A stretch of DNA of 23,297 nt from a virus. Numbering within the stretch: position 1 is the first letter of the stretch; every line of letters begins with the position of its first letter. Location: the IMG/VR virus record IMGVR_UViG_3300044237_002694, positions 1-23,297 of that record. One strand, given 5' to 3'. Below, in pieces: positions 1 through 8,126 of this stretch. A model generated the notes under the pieces. That model made no database searches and was not told the DNA's origin. It saw nothing but the letters and a program-made list of their open reading frames with translations. Position numbers and translations under genes: made by a program.

Positions 1-15
1 AAAAACATATATTAG
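1..15 (+). CDS. Possible 3' tail of an upstream gene (partial)
   Basis: The first five codons in frame 1 read K-N-I-Y-stop, and the TAG directly abuts the ATG of the next gene at position 16. Because the following genes are packed with 0-26 base spacing, this is most simply the last codons of a gene beginning before the window. Nothing can be said about its product. Confidence 0.3.
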   Translation, partial: KNIY

Positions 16-639
16 ATGAAATTATTTAATTTTAATAAAGTATTATGTCTATCTCCCCACCCAGATGATGTAGAATATAGTATGTTAGGTACTATAATGA
101 AATATCCTGATACACAATTTGAATTACTTCAATTAGCACAAGGAGGAGATTGTGATCCTACAACAAATTCTTCTAGATTAGAAGAAGTTAAAAATGTTTG
201 GGAAAAATCAAAATGTAAAAATATCAATATAAATTTTACAGAACATAAATTTATAAAAGAACTAGCAGAAGATAAATGGATAAATAAAATAGAAAATTAT
301 TTAGAAAATATTAACGCTATATTTTTACCTAATGAATGTGATAGTCATTTTGAACATAGATTTATTTCAAGGTTTGGTCCTGCTTTAATTAGAAATAAAA
401 ATATAAGTCTTATTCAATACTATACTCCTAGCACACAGGATGAATGGAATCCTAATTTATATATTGATATTAAAAATACTTATGATCTTAAAATAGATGC
501 TTTAAATGAATTTAAAAGCCAAAACCATAGATATTATTTTAGAAAAGATGTATTAAGAGCATTCCATAGTGATTTTCAATGTTCTAAAAAAGGAGTACAT
601 TATATAGAAAAATATAAAATATTAAACTTATTTAACTAA
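16..639 (+). CDS. PIG-L/LmbE family N-deacetylase
   Basis: This 207-residue protein has the LmbE/PIG-L zinc-hydrolase signature. After a short first strand it reads SPHPDD (HPDD at residues 15-18), followed by a glycine-containing helix, with a second metal motif D109-x-H111-x-x-H114 (DSHFEH). Family members remove the N-acetyl group from GlcNAc-type sugars or related small molecules using one zinc ion. Length fits a single catalytic domain and no signal peptide is visible, so it should act in the cytoplasm. It is the first of five sugar-related genes; its stop overlaps the next ATG (TAATG at 637-641). A role in tailoring a sugar used by the neighbouring glycosyltransferases is inferred; the true substrate is unknown. 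Confidence 0.85.
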   Translation: MKLFNFNKVLCLSPHPDDVEYSMLGTIMKYPDTQFELLQLAQGGDCDPTTNSSRLEEVKNVWEKSKCKNININFTEHKFIKELAEDKWINKIENYLENINAIFLPNECDSHFEHRFISRFGPALIRNKNISLIQYYTPSTQDEWNPNLYIDIKNTYDLKIDALNEFKSQNHRYYFRKDVLRAFHSDFQCSKKGVHYIEKYKILNLFN

Positions 640-1439
640 TGGATACTTTAGTTTTTTTAATTAAATCATATGATAGACATCTAGAATGGACTAAACATTT
701 AGTAGAGTCTATAAATAAACATAATAAAGATAATATTAAGGTCTATCTTTCTATTCCTAAAAAAGATATAGGATTATTTAAAAATTCTATTAATACTACA
801 AATTGTGAAATTATATCAGATGAAGATGTTGTTAAAAGTAATATAACACAAAACTGGTACACTCAACAATTAGTAAAAATGAAATTTAGTGAATTTGAAG
901 TATGTAAAAATTATTTTTGGATAGATGCCGATTCTTATTTTATAAAAGATTTTTACTTATCGGATTTTATGTATGATGAAGAAACTCCATATACAACTAT
1001 ACACGAAAATAAAGACTTATTTTCATGGTTAGCTCAAACAGACATAAATAAACTAAATAATATATTAGATGGTTATCAAAATGATAGACAAAAAGTAATG
1101 GATCTTTTTAATAGAAAAGGAAGATATTATGATTGGACATGTCCTAATTTATGGTCTGTTAAAGTATTTAATCATATGAAAGAAAATTATTTAAAACCTA
1201 ATAATCTAACCTATGAAAAACTACTACAGTATGTCCCTGGCGAATTAATATGGTATGGAGAATATTTACTAGCTTCAGAAGCTATTAAAATAATACCATG
1301 TGAACCCTGGTTTAAACCTTTTCATTATTTACAACAAATGTTAGATTGTAAAAATCAAGGTAATACAGAAGAAACATTAGCTAAAAATTATTTAGGTATC
1401 GTAATGCCCAGTAAAGAAACAAATCAATTAAAATTTTAA
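639..1439 (+). CDS. Glycosyltransferase, DUF6492-like GT-A fold
   Basis: This 266-residue protein opens with an LIKSYDRHLEW segment, then a donor-side helix NWYTQQLVKM (residues 72-81) and a D96-A-D98 DxD motif in FWIDADSYF, which in GT-A glycosyltransferases binds the metal and nucleotide-sugar phosphate. The order SYxRD..., W..QQ.-K. and .DaDs.f resembles DUF6492-type phage and bacterial transferases. No membrane segment is seen. It is translationally coupled to the deacetylase upstream (shared TAATG) and followed one base later by the next transferase. Acceptor and donor cannot be read from the sequence. The glycosyltransferase call is firm; the subfamily call is from memory of motifs. Confidence 0.75.
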   Translation: MDTLVFLIKSYDRHLEWTKHLVESINKHNKDNIKVYLSIPKKDIGLFKNSINTTNCEIISDEDVVKSNITQNWYTQQLVKMKFSEFEVCKNYFWIDADSYFIKDFYLSDFMYDEETPYTTIHENKDLFSWLAQTDINKLNNILDGYQNDRQKVMDLFNRKGRYYDWTCPNLWSVKVFNHMKENYLKPNNLTYEKLLQYVPGELIWYGEYLLASEAIKIIPCEPWFKPFHYLQQMLDCKNQGNTEETLAKNYLGIVMPSKETNQLKF

Positions 1440-1440
1440 T

Positions 1441-2169
1441 ATGTTAATAGCAACACTAAATCATAATCTACCTGATCTAACTGATAATTTAGTTAATCAA
1501 TTAAAAAAAGACCCATTATTTGAAAAATGTGAATTAATGGTAGTAGATAATGGTTCTAATACAGAATCATTAGCTAAATCTACTACCCATAAATTAGAAG
1601 AAAATACATTCTTTGGAGGTGGTTTTAATATAGTTTTAGATTATTTTTTATCTACCAACCATGAATATCTTTATTTTTTAAATAATGATTTAATATTCCA
1701 TGGTCCTTCTTTTTTAACAACATCATTAAAAGAAGCTAAAGAAACTAATGCAGGAGTATATTCACCTTCTATAATAAATGCTTCTATAGATCAATGCCAC
1801 TGGAAACAAATGTGGAATTGGGGTAAAGGATTAAGAGCAGTAAGATGGATAGATTTTCAATGTCCATTACTTAGAAGAGATGTATTAGAGATAATAAAAA
1901 AATACCCAGATGAATTAATGTTTGGTTGGGGTTTAGATTTTTATACAGGGTGTATAACTGAACCTAAAGGAATAACTACTATAGTATCAGATAATCATAC
2001 TATTTGTCATTTAAATTCCCAAACATTTAAACAAAATAAAATAAATATAGGTGTATCAGAATTTTGTAGAAATGCAGAAACTAATATGGATAATTATTTT
2101 AAAAATTCAGAATACTTTAAACAATATATAGAATTAAGAAATTATGGAGAAACTTACCTTTTGTATTAG
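1441..2169 (+). CDS. Family 2-like glycosyltransferase
   Basis: The 242-residue product has a short GT2 N-terminus (IATLNHNLPDLTDNLV), the V-D-N-G-S-N motif at residues 35-40 that contacts the nucleotide, an FGGGFN turn (58-63) typical of rhamnosyl/galactofuranosyl-like GT2 enzymes, and N81-N-D83 at the DxD position. The C-terminal third holds FGWGLDFYTG, similar to the acceptor-side ED motif region. It ends inside the next gene, with a 26-base overlap (2144-2169), an arrangement suggesting coupled translation. Substrate unknown. The absence of an aspartate at the first DxD position is normal for some GT2 members. Confidence 0.75.
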   Translation: MLIATLNHNLPDLTDNLVNQLKKDPLFEKCELMVVDNGSNTESLAKSTTHKLEENTFFGGGFNIVLDYFLSTNHEYLYFLNNDLIFHGPSFLTTSLKEAKETNAGVYSPSIINASIDQCHWKQMWNWGKGLRAVRWIDFQCPLLRRDVLEIIKKYPDELMFGWGLDFYTGCITEPKGITTIVSDNHTICHLNSQTFKQNKINIGVSEFCRNAETNMDNYFKNSEYFKQYIELRNYGETYLLY

Positions 2170-2986
2170 TACATTTAACAATTTACCTTATTTAAAAATA
2201 GCAGTTGATTCAGTAAGAAAAAATAGTTATTTTAAAAAGGCACCATTTATAATCCATGCTGAAAATTGTAGTGATGGGACAGATGAATGGTTAAAAGAAA
2301 ATTCAGAAAAATATAATTTAGAATATTATATAGATAAAAATGATATACCTTTAGGCATAGGTGGAGGTATGAATTTTTGTGCGGACAGAGTAAAAACAGA
2401 ATATATAATGTTTTTACATTCTGATTTTTATGTTACAACTAATTGGGATAAATCATTATTAGAGATATTTGATAAATACCCTACTAAAAAAATGTGGGTA
2501 TGTTCACATAGAGTAGAACCTAATATGTTTGGTAATATTAACTCTAGACCAGGTACTGTAATATTACCTAAAGATGAATTTGGAGCTTATTATGATGATT
2601 TTAAAAGTAAAGATTTTAATGAATGGGCTAATGAGTTTACTAGTATAAATGATTTTGAAATTCCTAAAGGTGAGGGTGTAAGTGGATTAATAAGAAAAAA
2701 AGATTGGGATGAGATAGGTGGTAATGATTCTTTATTTGCTCCCGCTAGTTGGGAAGATATGGATTTATTTTTAAGAATGTTACAAAAAGGATATGAATTT
2801 ATATTAACCTCTAAATCTTTAGTTTGGCATTTTGGAGCTAGAGGAAGTCATAGATTAGAAGAAAATGATGGTAAATCATCAGAAAGACAAATTAAAGCTG
2901 AAAGAGATAATAGAGAAAAATGGTTATCTAAATGGGGTAGACTACCAGCATTTAATGAAATAGGAATGATAAAAGGATTACAATGA
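2144..2986 (+). CDS. Family 2 glycosyltransferase
   Basis: This 280-residue GT2 protein begins LTFCISTFNNLPYLKIAVDSV, has the nucleotide-binding NCSDGTDEW segment, a GIGGGMN turn (71-77), an H92-S-D94 motif in place of DxD and the catalytic-base-type SWEDMDLFLRM region, followed by VWHFGARGSHR. It resembles the next gene in motif order (HSD, then (W/Y)EDxD, then a histidine near RG-(S)H-R), so the two look like an old tandem duplication. The start at 2144 lies inside the previous gene. An earlier start is not possible without removing the GT2 N-terminal strand from its normal place. It probably adds a sugar in the same glycan pathway. Confidence 0.85.
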   Translation: MEKLTFCISTFNNLPYLKIAVDSVRKNSYFKKAPFIIHAENCSDGTDEWLKENSEKYNLEYYIDKNDIPLGIGGGMNFCADRVKTEYIMFLHSDFYVTTNWDKSLLEIFDKYPTKKMWVCSHRVEPNMFGNINSRPGTVILPKDEFGAYYDDFKSKDFNEWANEFTSINDFEIPKGEGVSGLIRKKDWDEIGGNDSLFAPASWEDMDLFLRMLQKGYEFILTSKSLVWHFGARGSHRLEENDGKSSERQIKAERDNREKWLSKWGRLPAFNEIGMIKGLQ

Positions 2987-4146
2987 TAAGCTTAATTATA
3001 CCAAGTTACAATACAGAAAAACACCTAATAAATACTTATAATTCAGTTAGAAAATATTATAAGGATATTGAAATGGTTATTATTAATGATGGGTCTACAG
3101 ATAATACCTCTGAGTGGTTAGAGGCACTAGAAGATAATAATGTAATAAAGATAAATTCTAAAGAAAGAAAAGGACATACATTTTTTTATGACGAAGGAAT
3201 GAGACAAGCTACTAATGAAATAGTAGGTATAATGCATTCTGATATGATTATAGGTCCTAATTACATAGAAAATATGTTAAAACATTTAAAACGAGGTAAA
3301 GTAGTATGTGCTACTAGAATTGAACCACCTATTCATCCAGCGGGTAAAGAAAAAATAGTAATGGATTTTGGAATGGATCATAATGATCTTAAACTAGATG
3401 AATTTGAAAAATTTTGTAATGAAAAATCAAATGAATTTAAAGATATAACTACAAGAGGTATATTTGCACCTTGGGTATTATATAAAGAAGACCATTTTGC
3501 TATAGGAGGACATGATCAAACATTTGCACCTTATGGTTATGAAGACTCAGATATTTTTAATAGATGGATTTTAGCAGGTTATGAAATGGTACAAAGTAGA
3601 GATGCTTTTGTTTATCATTTAACTTGTAGAGGTCATAGATGGAATAAAGGAGTTGGTATTGTAAATGATGATTATGAATCAACTATGAATAGGTGTAGAC
3701 GTGATTTTATAAGAAAATGGGGAGATTGGATACAGAATGATGAATATCAATTCCCTACTATAAACCCAAAATATGATATAGGTTTTATAGTAAAAAATTG
3801 TAATGATCAATTGTTAGCAGCTTTAGAACCATGGTGTAGTAATATCTATGTAGATGAAGGAAATATTCCTTCAATGATTGATAATTATATAACATTAGAA
3901 TCACCTAATACAAGTTTTGATTTATATGAAAGAATAAGACCTTTTGATAATGAAAAAAATAATGAAATTTTAGTTACTATTAATGGTAATTTATTCAACC
4001 AACAAGATTTTCAATATATTCAACAATTATCTGCTATATTAACAGATAGTGGTGAACCTGCATTTCATGGTGAATTAGGAAATATTACAGTTGAGATATT
4101 TGAACAAATGAATACGTATGAAAAAACACTAATAAATAATGGATAA
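2983..4146 (+). CDS. Family 2 glycosyltransferase with C-terminal extension
   Basis: This 387-residue protein has a clear GT2 catalytic domain: SLIIPSYN at residues 3-10, VIINDGSTDNT (32-42), H85-S-D87 as the metal motif and YGYEDSDIFNRW as the ED motif. About 130 residues follow the usual end of the domain, beginning near KYDIGFIVKNCNDQ; this tail has no motif that I recognise and may be an acceptor-binding or oligomerisation domain. The start overlaps the previous stop by 4 bases and is preceded by AAAGGATT, one of the few purine-rich, Shine-Dalgarno-like stretches in the window. The end overlaps the thermonuclease gene by 8 bases. Confidence 0.85.
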   Translation: MISLIIPSYNTEKHLINTYNSVRKYYKDIEMVIINDGSTDNTSEWLEALEDNNVIKINSKERKGHTFFYDEGMRQATNEIVGIMHSDMIIGPNYIENMLKHLKRGKVVCATRIEPPIHPAGKEKIVMDFGMDHNDLKLDEFEKFCNEKSNEFKDITTRGIFAPWVLYKEDHFAIGGHDQTFAPYGYEDSDIFNRWILAGYEMVQSRDAFVYHLTCRGHRWNKGVGIVNDDYESTMNRCRRDFIRKWGDWIQNDEYQFPTINPKYDIGFIVKNCNDQLLAALEPWCSNIYVDEGNIPSMIDNYITLESPNTSFDLYERIRPFDNEKNNEILVTINGNLFNQQDFQYIQQLSAILTDSGEPAFHGELGNITVEIFEQMNTYEKTLINNG

Positions 4147-4528
4147 ATATATTTATAAAGCAAAATTAGATAGAGTAGTAGACGGTGATACAGTAGATGC
4201 CTTAATAGATGTTGGATTCGACATTTGGTTTAAAAAACGAATTCGATTTAAAGGTGTTGATACTTGGGAATCAAGAACTAGAAATTTAGAAGAAAAAGCA
4301 TTAGGATTAAAAGCTAAAGCTAGAACAAAAGAGTTATTAGAAAAAGTATCTTCTAAATCTGGATATTTTAGAATTAAATCCTATGGTTTAGGAAAATATG
4401 GTAGAGTATTAGCAGATGTTTTTATAATGGATAAAGACGGTAAACAATGGAATGTTAATAAAACACTAATTTCTGAAGGCCATGCTTACATTTATGATGG
4501 GGGTAAAAAGAAAATATTCACCTCGTAA
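4139..4528 (+). CDS. Staphylococcal-nuclease-like (thermonuclease) protein
   Basis: The 129-residue product matches the SNase OB-fold: RVVDGDTVDA (residues 12-21) supplies calcium-binding aspartates, RIRFKGVDTWESR (34-46) supplies the catalytic Arg, Asp-Thr and Glu equivalents of SNase R35/D40/T41/E43, and KYGRVLADV (87-94) supplies the R87 equivalent. The family hydrolyses DNA or RNA 5' phosphodiester bonds with calcium. No signal peptide is present, so it would act inside the infected cell or be packaged. It overlaps the last glycosyltransferase by 8 bases. All key residues appear intact, so it is probably active; degradation of host DNA or a DNA-entry role is possible but not shown. Confidence 0.9.
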   Translation: MDKYIYKAKLDRVVDGDTVDALIDVGFDIWFKKRIRFKGVDTWESRTRNLEEKALGLKAKARTKELLEKVSSKSGYFRIKSYGLGKYGRVLADVFIMDKDGKQWNVNKTLISEGHAYIYDGGKKKIFTS

Positions 4529-4539
4529 AGTTTTTTTAT

Positions 4540-4788
4540 ATGTATCAACGAATAAAATTAAAAATTATAGCTATGTGGTCAATTTTTAAAGATAATAATG
4601 ATTGGAATGAAAAATCAGTTGTAGGCTTTATAGCTTTTTTAATTATGTGTCTAATAATGATCGCTGATTTAGTTACAGGGTATGTCGGTAAAGATCTTGT
4701 AATAAATGAATTTGTATATAATTCATTTGTTTGGGTTGTTCTTGGATGTTTTGGTATAGCAGGTGTAGAAAAATTCGCTAAAAAGTAA
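4540..4788 (+). CDS. Small two-helix membrane protein, holin candidate
   Basis: This 82-residue protein has a charged N-terminal part (residues 1-26), a hydrophobic helix at about 27-46 (VVGFIAFLIMCLIMIADLVTG) and a second at about 57-75 (FVYNSFVWVVLGCFGIAGV), ending in a short basic tail EKFAKK. Size, two membrane segments and charged tail fit phage holins, which permeabilise the inner membrane to release the endolysin; an M15 peptidase lies 3.3 kb downstream in the same direction. The start ATG follows an A/T stretch with no Shine-Dalgarno sequence. The holin role is an inference from topology only. Confidence 0.5.
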   Translation: MYQRIKLKIIAMWSIFKDNNDWNEKSVVGFIAFLIMCLIMIADLVTGYVGKDLVINEFVYNSFVWVVLGCFGIAGVEKFAKK

Positions 4789-4795
4789 AAAAATA

Positions 4796-5302
4796 ATGTC
4801 TGATAATATATTAAAAGTAACCGTAAGAGAAGAAATAAATCTTAATGGAGATAGTTATGATGCTCTTAATATTAATGAAATTGGTAGTATAAATGAAATA
4901 TCTAAACGTATTGTAACTATACCTACAGGTTCAGAAATAAATTTAATTAATTTTAGTAGTTCTATAGGAAGTGGACAATTTATAAATTCAGATGTAAAAT
5001 ATTTAAGATTTACAAATTTAGGAAGTACAGAATCAGAAGAAGATACAATACATGTAACTTTTAAAAATTTTGTTAATCCTGCTAATACAAGTAGTAAAGC
5101 AGAATTTGCAGTACGAATTCCTAAAGGCCAAACATTTATGTATAATGGAACTAATACAGGAGTATCTGGTTCTTCTTTTGCAGCATCTGGATCTGCATTA
5201 TCATCTAGTTTAGACACAGTACTTACATCATTGGAAGCTATTCATGCTATCACTTCAGGTTCTGCAGGGTGTGATTTAGAATATTTTGTAGCTTCTTTAT
5301 AA
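4796..5302 (+). CDS. Probable virion protein, beta-rich, unknown
   Basis: This 168-residue protein has alternating short hydrophobic and polar strands (KVTVREEINLN, KRIVTIPTGSEINLI, VKYLRFTNLG, TIHVTFKNF, AEFAVRIPKGQTFMYNG), a low-complexity Ser/Ala/Gly stretch (about residues 124-138), and ends LEYFVASL. I believe similar short beta-rich proteins occur in marine phages next to structural genes, but I cannot name a function. It has no signal peptide or membrane helix. It sits between the holin candidate and the first leader-bearing protein, which suggests a late, virion-related role. Confidence 0.5.
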   Translation: MSDNILKVTVREEINLNGDSYDALNINEIGSINEISKRIVTIPTGSEINLINFSSSIGSGQFINSDVKYLRFTNLGSTESEEDTIHVTFKNFVNPANTSSKAEFAVRIPKGQTFMYNGTNTGVSGSSFAASGSALSSSLDTVLTSLEAIHAITSGSAGCDLEYFVASL

Positions 5303-5313
5303 AAAATAAAATT

Positions 5314-5841
5314 ATGAAAAAATCAGAATTAAGAAAAATAATTAGAGAAACTATAAAAGAACAAGCAATAGATCAATTTGGGGGAACTTCAGGTTTTGGT
5401 CCTATGACAGATCCACAAACTTTTGGAAATATAGCAGGTGGAACTAATACTGGTATGTCATTTGGTGTTGGTGATCAAGAACAATTACCAGCAACCACTA
5501 GTTACACGGATTTTATAGCGGCCAATCCAGGCGTAGAAGGACAATTTGATGACGCAGGAACTTTTAATGCAGAAGTTTTTTTCAGTAATTTTTCTGAAAA
5601 GGTAGCAAACGCACAAAATCCATGTAATTTTTTAAAAAACCAATCTGATAATTTAGCTTCTAAATATCCAACAGCTGGTAGAAAGTATAAGTCACAATTA
5701 TTTATGAAAATCTTTATAATGAATACTTTGGCAATGAGTTTTTATGGTTGCGGAATGTTACCATCAACTCCAGTAATTTTTGGAACTCTTGATCTCGGAC
5801 AAGCGGGCCCACAGAATCCTAATATTTCAGTTAGCGAATAA
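5314..5841 (+). CDS. Leader-bearing protein with a C-terminal CNF module
   Basis: The 175-residue protein begins MKKSELRKIIRETIKEQ, a charged amphipathic leader shared with five other genes here. The leader ends in I-K-E before Q, matching (L/I)-x-E prohead-protease sites. A Gly/Thr/Asn-rich segment (residues 22-80) follows, then the module F84...NPCNF (102-106)...Y144-G-C146 shared with the proteins at 6556, 13745 and 14634. This copy is the most diverged: it lacks the tryptophan before CNF and has only one other cysteine, the paired C146. There is no classical signal peptide. Function unknown; a virion-associated protein is inferred from the leader and neighbourhood. Confidence 0.6.
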   Translation: MKKSELRKIIRETIKEQAIDQFGGTSGFGPMTDPQTFGNIAGGTNTGMSFGVGDQEQLPATTSYTDFIAANPGVEGQFDDAGTFNAEVFFSNFSEKVANAQNPCNFLKNQSDNLASKYPTAGRKYKSQLFMKIFIMNTLAMSFYGCGMLPSTPVIFGTLDLGQAGPQNPNISVSE

Positions 5842-5851
5842 AACATAAATT

Positions 5852-6553
5852 ATGTCAAATATATTAAATAAATTAATTAAAAAAGCTCTTAAAGAGGCAG
5901 ATGATGCTGCAATGAAAAAATCAGCTAAGGGAATGGCTATGTATGGTAAAAAATCTAAAATAAAAGAAGCAGAAGTTACTGCGGGAGCTGAAAATACAAA
6001 ATTTAATTTAAAAATAGATGTTAGTAATCCTCAATCAGAAACTAAATTAGGTGTTAGAATTCAATTAGAGCCTAAAGAAGGATTTTTAGAGCCAGAAATA
6101 AAAGATAACTTAGAAACAGCGTTAATGAAAAAATTAAATAACGCTTTAGAACAATTTGATATACAAATAAGTAAAGATACAGATGTGCCAGATCCAACTA
6201 TAATTGGATTTTTTATCCCATTATCGCAAATTAAAAATATGATAGTTAAATCTATTAAAGGACCATCTACACCAACTACACCAACTACACCTCCAGTACC
6301 AAAACCTTCAACTCCTAGCCCTAAACCAACAGAACCTATAGATGAGTCTATCAATAATTTAATTGATGATCAACTTATTACTGAAATGAGACAAAGAACA
6401 CTAAATGAAATTTCTCAAATAGTAATGAGAGAAGATTTTTATGGATTTATAAATTCAGGAAATAATATGCTTCGTTCACTTGAAGAAAGAGGTTATGATA
6501 TGAGAGAAGCCAAAAAATATTTAGGCTACTTAGTTAAACATAATATAATGTAA
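5852..6553 (+). CDS. Leader-like protein with a Pro/Thr-rich linker, unknown
   Basis: This 233-residue protein starts MSNILNKLIKKALKEAD, a short charged helix resembling the leaders of its neighbours and ending in L-K-E before A. A lysine-rich stretch (about 21-40) leads into a possible alpha/beta domain (residues 50-128; KFNLKIDV, LGVRIQLEP). A Pro/Thr/Ser linker follows at about 138-162, built of repeated TPTTP and PKPSTPSPKP units. A helical tail (164-233) ends YLGYLVKHNIM. It lies between two leader proteins with 10 and 2 bases of spacing, so it probably belongs to the same transcription unit. I do not recognise a family. Confidence 0.5.
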   Translation: MSNILNKLIKKALKEADDAAMKKSAKGMAMYGKKSKIKEAEVTAGAENTKFNLKIDVSNPQSETKLGVRIQLEPKEGFLEPEIKDNLETALMKKLNNALEQFDIQISKDTDVPDPTIIGFFIPLSQIKNMIVKSIKGPSTPTTPTTPPVPKPSTPSPKPTEPIDESINNLIDDQLITEMRQRTLNEISQIVMREDFYGFINSGNNMLRSLEERGYDMREAKKYLGYLVKHNIM

Positions 6554-6555
6554 TT

Positions 6556-7677
6556 ATGAAAAAGTCAGAATTAAGAAATATAATTAAAGAGTCAATCAAA
6601 GAATTGATGAATGAACAATCCCAATATCCGGGATTTGATTTAACAAATCAAAACCAGATAGGTACTTTATATAACCAAGCACTCGCATTATCAACTTTTA
6701 CAGGAATTGTAGATTTGGAATTTTCAACTGGAGCTACTAATAGTTATTCTAAGGTTGCTTGTTATTCTTCTGATGCTGTAAATTGTGTACCTACAGCTCT
6801 TCCAGATTATAACACCTTAGCAGGAATGCAATCTTTGATAGATTGGAGGGTCTGTATATCTCAACATAGCGTTCCATGTCAAGTAGGAGATCTGGTTAAG
6901 ACAACTTTTAATATGAACCCTGCTAATCTTCCAAATTATGCGAATGCAAGTGGAGCATGTGTAGTAAATGTCACTCAAGCTTCCTATTCAGGTCAACCTG
7001 TTACAGGAGGACATACCAATTTCCTAGTTGTAGATGACATCAACGGGCAATGTTCTAATATAACACCAGGTTGTACAGATTCAACAGCTAATAATTATGA
7101 TCCTAATGCTACAGTAGATGATGGTTCTTGTGATTTTGGACCAGGTTCCTTAGGAATAACAGGAAATTATACAGTATTCAATTACCCATCAGGGTTTGAT
7201 GTTACAGATTGGACAAATAATTTTGTTGATATGATTATGAACCATCCAAACCCATGTAATTTCTTAGTACAAAGAATAATCCAATTCTATACAGCCCTAG
7301 GTAATCAAATTTCCTTTGATATAAATGGTAATATATTTAACCCACAAGATTTAATTGTTGGACCACTTCAAGCTAATATGCTAATGCAAAAATTAGTAGT
7401 GTGTGTAGAATTATATAACCAACTATGTGCTGGAATACAAGAACAAAGTGGAAACATTAGTCAAATTATCCAAACTGCTAAAAACATTAAAATGGATCCT
7501 AAAATTGGGGGTATAGTTAAACAAGCTGTTATTAAACTTAGAGATAAAATGAGTAAGCCAGCAGACCCTAAATTAGACAGAATGCAAAAACTAGCAGGTA
7601 TTCCTGCGGATAAACCAATGGACAAACCGATGGATAAACCAATGGATAAACCAATGGATAAACCTGAAGAAAAATAA
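6556..7677 (+). CDS. Leader protein with GCTD motif, CNF module and DKPM tail
   Basis: At 373 residues this is the largest of the leader family. The leader MKKSELRNIIKESIKEL runs into L18-x-E20 (LMNE, then Q). A cysteine-containing region (about 60-165) follows, then G172-C-T-D...NYDPNA...DDGSC192, a motif common in Bacteroidota secreted proteins. The CNF module covers F214-C291 (NPCNF at 232-236). Residues 300-350 are helical and end with DRMQKLAGIP, and the tail is about five tandem DKPM repeats. No signal peptide or membrane helix is visible despite the extracellular-type motif. It overlaps no neighbour and begins 2 bases after the previous stop. Function is unknown; a virion or ejected protein is inferred. 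Confidence 0.6.
   Translation: MKKSELRNIIKESIKELMNEQSQYPGFDLTNQNQIGTLYNQALALSTFTGIVDLEFSTGATNSYSKVACYSSDAVNCVPTALPDYNTLAGMQSLIDWRVCISQHSVPCQVGDLVKTTFNMNPANLPNYANASGACVVNVTQASYSGQPVTGGHTNFLVVDDINGQCSNITPGCTDSTANNYDPNATVDDGSCDFGPGSLGITGNYTVFNYPSGFDVTDWTNNFVDMIMNHPNPCNFLVQRIIQFYTALGNQISFDINGNIFNPQDLIVGPLQANMLMQKLVVCVELYNQLCAGIQEQSGNISQIIQTAKNIKMDPKIGGIVKQAVIKLRDKMSKPADPKLDRMQKLAGIPADKPMDKPMDKPMDKPMDKPEEK
7609..7664 (+). repeat. 12-bp tandem repeat encoding DKPM
   Basis: Four full 12-base units of GATAAACCAATG (the second unit carries two substitutions) and a partial fifth are in frame at the 3' end of the gene at 6556. They encode consecutive Asp-Lys-Pro-Met units. Length variation between relatives would be expected from slippage. 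Confidence 0.9.
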
Positions 7678-7680
7678 TTC

Positions 7681-7959
7681 ATGAAAAAAAAACGACATAT
7701 ACCAGTTATATCGTTTAATGAATTAGAATTAAAACAAAAAAAGCCTCAAGTGTATAAAAGTCTCGTAGAAGGAATCACTGAGGCTTTTAAAAATAATTCT
7801 AATGAAATTAAATTATGCGAATTAAAATATGCAAATACTTACTTAACAGTTCATAAAAATAACTGGTCAAGCAGTTTGGCTCGAGCTTTAGATTTTTATA
7901 TAGAAAGAGAAGAATATGAGAAATGTTCTAAAGTTAAAAAATTAATAGACAAGTTATGA
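7681..7959 (+). CDS. Small unknown protein with UVR-like C-terminal helix
   Basis: This 92-residue protein begins with a basic MKKKRH and ends with ALDFYIEREEYEKCSKVKKL (residues 69-88). This is a helix-turn of the same pattern as the UVR motif that mediates UvrB-UvrC contact (E-x-Y/F-E-x-A/C...L/V-K-x-x-I). The protein at 20706 has a similar C-terminus. No other domain is seen. The stop overlaps the next small gene (ATGA at 7956-7959). Function unknown; a protein-interaction helix is the most that can be suggested. Confidence 0.5.
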   Translation: MKKKRHIPVISFNELELKQKKPQVYKSLVEGITEAFKNNSNEIKLCELKYANTYLTVHKNNWSSSLARALDFYIEREEYEKCSKVKKLIDKL

Positions 7960-8126
7960 ATAAATATGGTATGTTTCTTAGAAATGGAAAAGACTTAATT
8001 AATTTAACAAATCAAGAAACTAAAAAAGAAGCAATAAAATTTTTTGCAGCAGTAAAAAAAATGCCCATTATAGAACTTCTTAAATTATTTATAATTAAAG
8101 AAATAAAAAATGAAACTATCAAATAA
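7956..8126 (+). CDS. Small unknown protein, 56 residues
   Basis: An open frame starts at the ATGA overlap with the previous stop and ends 17 bases inside the M15 peptidase gene. It encodes 56 residues beginning MNKYGMFLRNGKDL and ending in a lysine-rich helix with a hydrophobic stretch (KKMPIIELLKLFIIKEI). The ATGA coupling and the otherwise empty 150-base gap support a real gene. No family is recognised. Confidence 0.5.
   Translation: MNKYGMFLRNGKDLINLTNQETKKEAIKFFAAVKKMPIIELLKLFIIKEIKNETIK

Noticed and set aside
700-720. TATAAATA resembling a T4 late promoter
   Set aside because: It is inside a glycosyltransferase gene and such octamers are expected by chance in DNA this AT-rich; no consistent position before genes was seen.
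4855-5217. 120-codon open frame on the minus strand
   Set aside because: It lies opposite the + strand gene at 4796, has no recognisable motif and interrupts a continuous + strand array; it is a shadow of the real gene.
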